DNA of 11,516 nucleotides, taken from the NCBI GenBank assembly GCA_036003885.1, contig DASYSA010000649.1, forward strand, positions 1-11,516, in the 5' to 3' direction. The position numbers and the translations under genes are program-made. Shown one piece after another: positions 1-5,398 of this stretch. The DNA is from DASYSA01 sp036003885 (GTDB taxonomy: Bacteria > Acidobacteriota > Blastocatellia > UBA7656). How positions within the stretch are numbered: position 1 is the first letter of the stretch; every line of letters starts with the position of its first letter. Below the pieces are notes generated by a model. It saw only the letters and a list, made by a program, of their open reading frames with translations, did no database searches and had not been told where the DNA came from.

Positions 1-1124
1 TGGCCGCCCAGAATGGCGGCGCGTTCCCGCATACCCAGCAGACCCAGGGAATTGGAAAGGGAAGGGTCCGTCTGATCGAAGCCCCGGCCGTTATCGCGGA
101 TCAGCAGAACCAGCCGGTCCGGTTGCTTCTGCAGGACCACCTCGGCCCGCGTGGCGCTGGCATGGCGCGCGACATTGGTCAGAGTCTCCTGGAAAATACG
201 AAACAGGGCGGTCGAAGCGTTCGACGCAACCACTTCCCGAGTGAGCAGCCGGACCTTACACTGAATACCGGATCGGGCCTGGAATTCCTGGACCTGCCAT
301 TCCACGGCGGCCGCCAGACCCAGGTCCAAAACAGCGGGCCTTAGCTCTGTCGAGATTCTTCGAATGGATTGGATAATGCTGTCGGCCAACTGCCGCGTGG
401 AGCGGATCCTTTCGAGCATCTGGCCGTTGCTCCGCGGCAGACGCCCCTCCAGCCAGGCGAGATCCATTTTCACCGCGGTCAACGACTGGCCCAGCTCATC
501 GTGGACTTCTCGGGAGATCCTGGCCCGCTCCTCCTCTCGAACGGACAGCAGGTGCGCCGCAAGATTCCGCAACTGTTCGCTGGAAGCACGCAGTTCCTGC
601 TCGGCGCGCTTCATCTCGGACAGGTCCGAAGCGATCAGGCAGACAGCCCGCGTGCTGTCCAGGCGGAGAGGATTCAAGGAGAGAAGGACGGACAAAGGGG
701 CGCCTTTTCGCGATTGCAAATGGATCTCGCCCCGGCAGTTCCTTTGGGCCGCGCGCCGGAGTAAGGCATCCAGTTTGGGATGATCGTCGGGCCAAACCAA
801 GTCCAGCATGGAAGAACCGATGACGCTCTGGAGCTTCGCTCCCAGGAACCGGGCAAAACGGCCGTTGCAGTGCAAGACGGTGTGGTCGCTGCTGAGAACG
901 GCGGCGCCTTCGTTCATCCTCTCCACGAAAACACGGTAGGTATGATCGGCCCCCTCCAGGGTGAACACTTTCTCCCCGCCGTGGCCGTTCACAACAATGG
1001 CATCCACTTCGCCGGAACGAATTGCGCGGAGGGTTTGCTCGGCTTCGCTCAGGCGTGCGACCAATTCCCGGCGCGAAAGGGCCGGCAGTTTTTGCGGGGA
1101 GCGGTTTTTCTTCTTCTCAGCCAA
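1..1124 (-). CDS. PAS-domain sensor histidine kinase, HisKA_3 (NarL-partner) type, 3' end outside window
   Basis: Cytoplasmic sensor kinase, predicted to autophosphorylate on His and pass the phosphate to a response regulator, probably of the NarL/FixJ type. I translated 374 codons with no stop before the left edge. Residues about 60-170 form a PAS domain (NEGAAVL, WPDDHPKL, ending ASDLSEMKRAEQEL). The HisKA_3 dimerisation helix carries EEERARISREVHDELGQ, with phospho-acceptor His208. The ATPase domain shows the N box FQETLTNVARHA (Asn317), the G1 box DNGRGF (344-349) and the G2 box GLLGMRERA. No membrane segment is seen. The start chosen is TTG at 1124, preceded by a purine-rich GGAAGGCGGAAAGAGG; it lies 22 bases after the second kaiB stop, so the gene is probably co-transcribed with the Kai genes. 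A start further inside the PAS region is possible. The last few dozen residues of the ATPase domain lie outside the window. Confidence 0.9.
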   Translation of the reverse strand, partial: MAEKKKNRSPQKLPALSRRELVARLSEAEQTLRAIRSGEVDAIVVNGHGGEKVFTLEGADHTYRVFVERMNEGAAVLSSDHTVLHCNGRFARFLGAKLQSVIGSSMLDLVWPDDHPKLDALLRRAAQRNCRGEIHLQSRKGAPLSVLLSLNPLRLDSTRAVCLIASDLSEMKRAEQELRASSEQLRNLAAHLLSVREEERARISREVHDELGQSLTAVKMDLAWLEGRLPRSNGQMLERIRSTRQLADSIIQSIRRISTELRPAVLDLGLAAAVEWQVQEFQARSGIQCKVRLLTREVVASNASTALFRIFQETLTNVARHASATRAEVVLQKQPDRLVLLIRDNGRGFDQTDPSLSNSLGLLGMRERAAILGG

Positions 1125-1146
1125 CCTCTTTCCGCCTTCCGCCCAG

Positions 1147-1515
1147 CTATTCCTCCCGCATTCCCATGTCCAGTCCGAAGAGCACTTTTTTCAGGTTTGA
1201 CAGGTCCCCAATGAGCCTTCGAGGCGGGGGCGGGAGCCGTTTAATGAGCGTGGGCACCGCCACAATCTGCTCGTCCCTGGCCAGATTCGGCTGCTGGTAA
1301 ATGTCGATGACTTCCAGGTCATACTGATTCTTCAAGTGCTGCTCACAAATCCTCTTGATATTCTCTACAGCCAGCGCCGATTTCAACGACGATCCGCTTA
1401 CGTACAAACGCAAAACGTACTTTGTCTTGCGGGAATTGGAGCCGGGCTGCTCCAATTCCCCGGCCAATCGTTTCCGCTTTCCTGCCGGGCTGCTCTTTTT
1501 CGGGGGCTTTTTCAT
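1147..1515 (-). CDS. kaiB: KaiB-family protein, second copy
   Basis: KaiB-family thioredoxin-like protein of 122 residues. In cyanobacterial clocks KaiB binds the KaiC CI ring; here only binding to the neighbouring KaiC is inferred. The KaiB core starts near residue 33 (YVLRLYVSGSSLKSALAVEN). It continues through LEVIDIYQQPNLARDEQIVA and the cis-proline loop VPTL, and ends with RRLIGDLSNLKKVLFGLDM, matching cyanobacterial KaiB almost position for position. The N-terminal tail of about 32 residues is rich in Lys, Arg, Pro and Ser (KKPPKKSSPAGKRKR), unlike the short start of cyanobacterial KaiB. The ATG at 1515 is preceded by AGGAAGG at 5 bases spacing. The gene lies 20 bases after the first kaiB, and the two differ enough to be old paralogues rather than a recent duplication. 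Confidence 0.95.
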   Translation of the reverse strand: MKKPPKKSSPAGKRKRLAGELEQPGSNSRKTKYVLRLYVSGSSLKSALAVENIKRICEQHLKNQYDLEVIDIYQQPNLARDEQIVAVPTLIKRLPPPPRRLIGDLSNLKKVLFGLDMGMREE

Positions 1516-1535
1516 GTAGGCCTTCCTGAGCTGGG

Positions 1536-1871
1536 TCAGTCTACCTTTCGCAGATCCAGGCCCACCAACAGCTGCACGCTGTCGGACAGGTCTCCAATGA
1601 TCGTTCGGAGCGGTCGCGGAAGCCTTCTTACGAGGGTCGGAATTGCTACGATCTGATCGCCGCGCGCCAGTTGCGGATGCTCCCTCAGGTCGATCACTTC
1701 GATCTGATAGCGGCCCTTCAAGTGCTCTTCACACAGCGCTTTGAGGTTGGCAAGGGCCCGAATGGACTTGGGAGTCTGACCCGCCACGTAGAGCCGTAAA
1801 TTCCAAATCACCGGTTTCCGGGGGGCCGGTTTGCGAGGCCGCGCCCGAGTCTTCGTCTTGGTTGTCGGCAT
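1536..1871 (-). CDS. kaiB: KaiB-family protein, first copy
   Basis: KaiB-family protein of 111 residues with a thioredoxin-like fold, expected to interact with the KaiC encoded immediately upstream. After a basic, proline-rich tail of about 20 residues come NLRLYVAGQTPKSIRALANL, then YQIEVIDLREHPQLARGDQI, the cis-proline motif IPTLVRRLP, and RTIIGDLSDSVQLLVGLDL. This is closer to cyanobacterial KaiB than the second copy, notably in IIGDLSD and GLDL. Its ATG follows the kaiC TGA with no gap. The ribosome site GGAG lies inside the end of kaiC, 7 bases before the ATG, so translational coupling to kaiC is likely. Family assignment is secure. Whether it switches fold as cyanobacterial KaiB does cannot be read from sequence. 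Confidence 0.96.
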   Translation of the reverse strand: MPTTKTKTRARPRKPAPRKPVIWNLRLYVAGQTPKSIRALANLKALCEEHLKGRYQIEVIDLREHPQLARGDQIVAIPTLVRRLPRPLRTIIGDLSDSVQLLVGLDLRKVD

Positions 1872-3626
1872 TCAGCGTCTCCGCCCGCCTTTCGCGCGCC
1901 CGTCCCTCTTGTAGGCGGAGGAGTCCGCTTTCCGGCTCAGCACCATCTGCACGCGGTCCTGCACCACTTCCTCGCCGAGTAATTCCGATTCGGAGATGGT
2001 CTGTTGAAGTATTTCTTCCTCCGCTTCAAACTCCGCCCGGAGCATGACCATGCGGGCCTCAAAGATCCGGCGCTTGCGCTCCAGTTCGCGCCGGTGAGTC
2101 TCCTGTTCTTGTCGGCGGAACGTGACGACTGCTTTCTCGCGCATTTCCTGCGACACCCGGGCGGAACCGGTCAGCACGCCCTCGGGTCCGAGGTAAACGT
2201 CCAGCAATCGCAGGCCGTCGTCCGTGAGCACGAATTCGCGAATCTGGTTGGAATGCTCCATTCCTCTCGATTTCAGCACGTACAGCGCGCGGTTCCGCTC
2301 TCCCCCGACCTCGATGTTTTTCAGCAGGAGCCAGGTGTCCATGAGGGAGGAAACGTCCGCCTCGCTGGCTTCCAATTCTCCCGCCGCAGTCAAACTCGTG
2401 AAAATCGCGGTGATCCCCTGGGTCTTCAAAAAGTCGACCAGCCGTGTGAGCATGGACCTCACTTCGTTCTGGGTGCTGACCATGAGCAGATTGGTAATCG
2501 GATCCACCACCACGATGCTGGGCTGGAAGCTGGAGATGTGTTTGTGGGTCACGAGCAGGACTTCTTCGATCCCCCCGTAGGTGGGACGCGCCGCATGGAA
2601 TTGCAGGGGCCCTTTGCGGACCCATTGATCAAGGTCGATGCCGATCGAGCGCATATTGCGGACGACCTGCCGGGGTGATTCCTCGAACGCGAAATATAAG
2701 CAGCGCTCGCCGCGGCGGCAAGCCGCATCCACGAAATGTGCCGCCACGCTGGTTTTACCGGTTCCGGAGGTGCCGGACAGCAGAATGCTGCTGCCCTGAT
2801 AAAAGCCCTTGCCGCCCATCATGCCATCCAACCGGTCGATGCCAGTCGAGACTCTTGCGGCGGACGCCGCATGGTCCAGGCTCAGTGAGGAAATCGGCAG
2901 GACTGAAATGCCCTGTTCATCGATGAGGAACGGATACTCGTTGGTGCCGTGCGTCGATCCCCGGTACTTGACGACGCGCAGGCGCCGGGTCGAGATCTCC
3001 TCACGGATACGATGGTCCAGGACGATCACACAGTCTGAGACGAATTCCTCGATGCTGTGCCGGGTCAGCTTGTCCGGCCGGTCCCGCTCGGCGGTAATGA
3101 CCGTGGTCAATCCTTTTTGCTTGAGCCAGTTGAACAGGCGGTGGATTTCGGCGCGCAGGATAACTGGGTTTGGCAAATTGCCGAAAAGCGTTTCAATGGT
3201 GTCCAGGACGACTCGCTGCGCCCCGACCCTCTGTACTGCGTCGGCAATCCGAATGAAGAGGCCCTCGAGGTCATACTCGCCGGTTTCCCCCAACTCGCTT
3301 CGCATGATGGAAACGTGGTCCACGAACAGTTTCTTGTCCGCCACCAGCCGGTCCAGGTCGAAACCCAGCGAAGCGACATTCCTGGTCAGGTCTGGGATTG
3401 ATTCCTCGAACGACACGAACACGCCGGGTTCGCCGTATTGTGTAGCGCCCCGAACCAGGAACTCCAGTCCGAACAGTGTCTTTCCGGAACCGGCGCCTCC
3501 ACTGACAAGAGTGGGACGGCCGCGTGGCAACCCTCCCCCCGTGATTTCGTCCAAACCCTGGATTCCGGTGGGTGCTTTCGGCAGTGTTTTGGAAGATGGC
3601 CGGCTTGCTTTCTTCTTTTGTGCCAT
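1872..3626 (-). CDS. kaiC: KaiC-family double-domain ATPase with coiled-coil tail
   Basis: RecA-like KaiC ATPase with both CI and CII domains. Numbering counts from the upstream TTG at 3650 (592 residues). CI has Walker A GGAGSGKT (51-58), catalytic Glu pair FEES (82-83) and Walker B RVVLD (146-150). CII has Walker A GTSGTGKT (293-300), FEES (323-324) and Walker B IVVVD (379-383). The segment DVSSLMDTWLLLKNIEVGGE aligns with the cyanobacterial phosphorylation loop and places Ser434-Ser435 where Synechococcus has Ser431-Thr432. The KaiA-binding tail is replaced by a charged helical extension (about 497-575; RRQEQETHRRELERKRR), probably a coiled coil. ATG at 3626 is chosen because AAGGA lies 8 bases upstream. 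TTG 3650 and ATG 3635 are alternatives; the ATG at 3635 has the same AGG directly abutting it. First gene of the operon kaiC-kaiB-kaiB-kinase; no kaiA is present. Confidence 0.96.
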   Translation of the reverse strand: MAQKKKASRPSSKTLPKAPTGIQGLDEITGGGLPRGRPTLVSGGAGSGKTLFGLEFLVRGATQYGEPGVFVSFEESIPDLTRNVASLGFDLDRLVADKKLFVDHVSIMRSELGETGEYDLEGLFIRIADAVQRVGAQRVVLDTIETLFGNLPNPVILRAEIHRLFNWLKQKGLTTVITAERDRPDKLTRHSIEEFVSDCVIVLDHRIREEISTRRLRVVKYRGSTHGTNEYPFLIDEQGISVLPISSLSLDHAASAARVSTGIDRLDGMMGGKGFYQGSSILLSGTSGTGKTSVAAHFVDAACRRGERCLYFAFEESPRQVVRNMRSIGIDLDQWVRKGPLQFHAARPTYGGIEEVLLVTHKHISSFQPSIVVVDPITNLLMVSTQNEVRSMLTRLVDFLKTQGITAIFTSLTAAGELEASEADVSSLMDTWLLLKNIEVGGERNRALYVLKSRGMEHSNQIREFVLTDDGLRLLDVYLGPEGVLTGSARVSQEMREKAVVTFRRQEQETHRRELERKRRIFEARMVMLRAEFEAEEEILQQTISESELLGEEVVQDRVQMVLSRKADSSAYKRDGRAKGGRRR

Positions 3627-4044
3627 TTTCCTCATCCTTGCCCCGGACAATCGACGGCGGGTTGGCAGTGGCGGCAGCCATCGCTCTGCGGGTCGCCCTT
3701 ACCACAAGGGGGCCACTCGGTCCCTTCACCATAGACTGCTTCTCTAGAAAAGCAGGCGTGAATTTTATCAGGATACGCGCAGTCGCGTAAAGGAAGGGAT
3801 AGAAGTTTTTAGGGGAAGCCTATGCTCTAGAGAGGAGCGACAATGCGTTTTCTGAGCGATCGGGAACTCATCAATCAGCCGAGTTGAGGTTTTGTAAAGA
3901 TTGTGAGTTGTGGAGGGCGCGACTGCGACGTTACGAATTGGGGGGAAGCACAAAGGTCACCGGTTCCCGCTGAACTATTTCCCATTCCGTCTAATATTGA
4001 ACAGACTCCTCAGAACCTGATCTGTACTATTGAGCTGATTAGGT
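3627..4044. other. divergent intergenic region between kaiC and the small plus-strand gene
   Basis: These 418 bases hold no convincing gene; open frames here lack ribosome sites and family resemblance. It contains the candidate minus-strand promoter and palindrome listed separately, and a short hairpin CCCTT-ACCAC-AAGGG (3696-3710) in the kaiC leader. A weak plus-strand promoter candidate for the gene at 4045 consists of CTGAAC (3970-3975), 16 bases, then TAATAT (3992-3997). The rest shows no structure I can name. Confidence 0.5.
3762..3791 (-). promoter_or_regulatory. candidate sigma-70-like promoter for the Kai operon
   Basis: On the minus strand TTTACG (3791-3786) and TAAAAT (3767-3762) are separated by 18 bases. 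Transcription would start near 3755, giving a leader of about 130 bases to the ATG at 3626. An imperfect palindrome, GCTTCTCTAGAAAAGC (3738-3753), sits at the expected start and could be an operator. The -35 match is weak (three of six), so this is only the best candidate. Confidence 0.3.
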
Positions 4045-4308
4045 ATGACTATGGAAGAGCAGACGCGATGGCGCTTCGAAGTCAACAATCCACTTACCTC
4101 CCGTGACTGGCTACCTTTGTGGGGGATTGACCAGGATCAACTCGTAGCGTCTCAAGAGCTGAGAGATGAGTTGAATAGAATAAACGCCCCGGTTCAACTT
4201 CGTATTGTTCGTAGCTCAGACCAGGAGCGGCAGCAGCCGGAGATGAGAACTACATCACCTTATGACGAGCGCGACACGTACTCCCCAAAGGGAACAGAGC
4301 TTCAGTAG
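4045..4308 (+). CDS. hypothetical small protein, possible 0-frame part of a frameshifted membrane protein
   Basis: Unrecognised 87-residue product, soluble and charged, with no signal peptide (it begins MTMEEQTRWRFEVNNPLTSR). The middle (SQELRDELNRINAPVQLRIV) looks like a helix followed by a strand. Two ATGs compete: 4045, and 4051 with AGG seven bases upstream; either works. The frame closes at TAG 4306-4308. Just before this, C CCA AAG (4284-4290) has the layout of a -1 slippery heptamer, and the -1 frame beyond it encodes two strongly hydrophobic segments. The intact protein may therefore be a cytoplasmic N-terminal domain plus two membrane helices, made either by frameshifting or, in relatives, from one continuous frame. 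Protein-like composition supports a real gene, but I know no family for it. Confidence 0.5.
   Translation: MTMEEQTRWRFEVNNPLTSRDWLPLWGIDQDQLVASQELRDELNRINAPVQLRIVRSSDQERQQPEMRTTSPYDERDTYSPKGTELQ
4284..4290 (+). promoter_or_regulatory. candidate -1 ribosomal frameshift heptamer C CCA AAG
   Basis: The bases CCCAAAG are phased exactly X XXY YYZ relative to the frame starting at 4045 (codons CCA and AAG). A -1 slip re-pairs them as CCC and AAA, and reading continues GGG AAC AGA GCT into the two-helix frame, 18 bases before the 0-frame stop. I found no strong Shine-Dalgarno-like stimulator just upstream and no obvious long stem just downstream. A plain indel in this C/A/G run explains the data equally well. 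Confidence 0.35.
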
Positions 4309-4589
4309 TTATCGCGGGTATCGTCTTTTGCAGCCTACCGGGAGTGCTTTTCATATACACTCTGCGGGCGGAGCCGGGGCAGGGGATTTGGGTGGCCCTG
4401 CTCATTCTCGTGGTGTGTGGCGGCGTCTACTTCTTATGGCGATATGGTCTGGAAAGCGGTTTGAGCAGCAGCGCGAGAAGATCGCTCATTCGATTTCATG
4501 AGTCGAATCGCTTCAACAAGGAATCTGAAAAGGGCGCGTCAGTTTCGGACGCGCCCTTTCGGCCTCGCTCTCCTTGCTCTCCTTGTTAA
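4290..4589 (+). CDS. two-helix membrane segment in the -1 frame of the gene at 4045
   Basis: Read from the slippery site, this frame gives about 99 residues. The first membrane helix is SVVIAGIVFCSLPGVLFIYT, followed by a short loop LRAEPGQ, then the second helix GIWVALLILVVCGGVYFLW and a basic tail (RYGLESGLSSSARRSLIRF). It lacks a good start of its own: the only candidate, GTG 4344, would cut off most of the first helix and has no spaced ribosome site. This suggests it is the C-terminal half of the protein starting at 4045 (about 181 residues together). Its last 20 or so codons run through the hairpin at 4529-4559 and overlap the convergent gene by 4 bases, so the natural C-terminus may be earlier and the unit may be partly decayed. 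Confidence 0.4.
   Translation, partial: GNRASVVIAGIVFCSLPGVLFIYTLRAEPGQGIWVALLILVVCGGVYFLWRYGLESGLSSSARRSLIRFHESNRFNKESEKGASVSDAPFRPRSPCSPC
4525..4559 (-). terminator. rho-independent terminator of the exported-protein gene, possibly bidirectional
   Basis: A perfect 12-bp stem, AAAGGGCGCGTC (4529-4540) with GACGCGCCCTTT (4548-4559), encloses a 7-base loop. On the minus strand the stem runs into TTTTCAG, 26 bases after the stop of the gene at 4586-5020. On the plus strand it is followed by only three T, so it would terminate less well in that direction. Confidence 0.75.
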
Positions 4590-5020
4590 TAAGGCACACG
4601 GGTTAGCGGGTTCCTGCCCTTCTTCGGAACGACGGAAACAATCTGCCAGCCGTCCATGCCAGGAATATCCCAACCGGTGATCACCGGGTCTGAGCTCGAA
4701 CCGAACTCATCGATGCGCCAATGCATAGCCGTCTTTCCCGGCACGTCCACATTGAGGTAATCGATCCTCACAGTGTGAATCATTGCAATTGGTGAGTGCA
4801 TCATATCGCCCTCATAAAGAGCAAACAGGTTCGGGTTGGGCTTACTGATCTGATACAGAATGTACGTGCCTGCCGGTAGCAGGTAGTTCTGCATTCTCAT
4901 CCTGTATGGGACGTTGATTGTAAAGTTCACCTGCTTCTGAAGCGGTCCCTGTGCGAGGCTGGTGCCGACAGGAGCGGCCATCACAACCAACAGAATCGCT
5001 AATTTCCCTAAGTGTCTCAT
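4586..5020 (-). CDS. small exported protein of unknown function
   Basis: 144-residue secreted or periplasmic protein. The N-terminus MRHLGKLAILLVVMAAPVGT followed by SLAQG is a clear signal peptide with cleavage expected after SLA. The mature part is about 120 residues, rich in alternating hydrophobic strands and aromatic residues: VNFTINVPYRMRMQNYLLPA, GTYILYQISKPNPNLFALYE, MMHSPIAMIHTVRIDYLNVD, WDIPGMDGWQIVSVVP. It has no cysteines and no recognisable catalytic motif, so a small beta-sandwich or binding protein is more likely than an enzyme. It resembles short exported proteins I associate with Acidobacteriota genomes, from memory rather than a search. The ATG at 5020 has AGGAGG 11 bases upstream. 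It is a single-gene unit ending in a strong terminator. Confidence 0.8.
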   Translation of the reverse strand: MRHLGKLAILLVVMAAPVGTSLAQGPLQKQVNFTINVPYRMRMQNYLLPAGTYILYQISKPNPNLFALYEGDMMHSPIAMIHTVRIDYLNVDVPGKTAMHWRIDEFGSSSDPVITGWDIPGMDGWQIVSVVPKKGRNPLTRVPY

Positions 5021-5105
5021 AACCTTGCAAACCTCCTGTCCTTCTGTTGTCGCAAGCTACGTGCCGACCATAGTCTCCTTTTGCAGGGAGAATAAGGACA
5101 GGTGG

Positions 5106-5261
5106 GTGAATACAGATGTCGCGTATCTGATCAATCCGTACGATGGCAGAACAGCATTGGGTGTCGGGGAACCAATTACCCCGGAGCAGATTCAACAGTG
5201 GTTGGGCAGACGCCCGCGAGGTGCCTTAGGATCCTTCCTGGAACAGAACGCAATCCTCTGA
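5106..5261 (+). CDS. possible small protein or gene remnant
   Basis: 51 codons from GTG 5106, with AAGGA seven bases upstream, ending at TGA 5259-5261. The product (VNTDVAYLINPYDGRTALGV, then PITPEQIQQWLGRRPRGALG) looks protein-like, with a plausible short helix EQIQQWL. The same frame is open leftward into the divergent gene, so the start is uncertain. No family is recognised. It may be a real small gene, the tail of a deleted one, or chance. Confidence 0.25.
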   Translation: MNTDVAYLINPYDGRTALGVGEPITPEQIQQWLGRRPRGALGSFLEQNAIL

Positions 5262-5322
5262 CAGTTTGAACATGTTGCTCAGGATGTTCGTGAGTCGAGG
5301 TTTGAACAGCGTCGGCATAATT

Positions 5323-5367
5323 AAAAATCCAGGCGTCGGTCGCGCAAAAACTGCGGCCGACGCCTGG
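5323..5367 (-). terminator. rho-independent terminator of groES-groEL
   Basis: On the minus strand CCAGGCGTCGG (5367-5357) pairs perfectly with CCGACGCCTGG (5339-5329) around a 17-base loop, and is followed by ATTTTTAA. It lies 31 bases after the groEL stop. Confidence 0.88.
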
Positions 5368-5398
5368 AATAATCTCTTACTAACTTACCCTCACCGTC

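Larger units (their letters stand above)
5021..5398. other. intergenic stretch between the exported protein and groEL
   Basis: This stretch holds the leader of the minus-strand gene at 5020, the doubtful small plus-strand ORF at 5106-5261 and the groEL terminator. No RNA gene or repeat was recognised. Confidence 0.5.

Noticed and set aside
123..1300. Several plus-strand open frames in the first 1.3 kb
   Set aside because: The minus strand encodes a continuous histidine kinase with all expected boxes, so these are shadows.
2809..3747. 312-codon open frame on the plus strand opposite kaiC
   Set aside because: It is antisense to a well conserved KaiC, has Arg/Ser-rich composition typical of a shadow frame in GC-rich DNA, and shows no recognisable domain.
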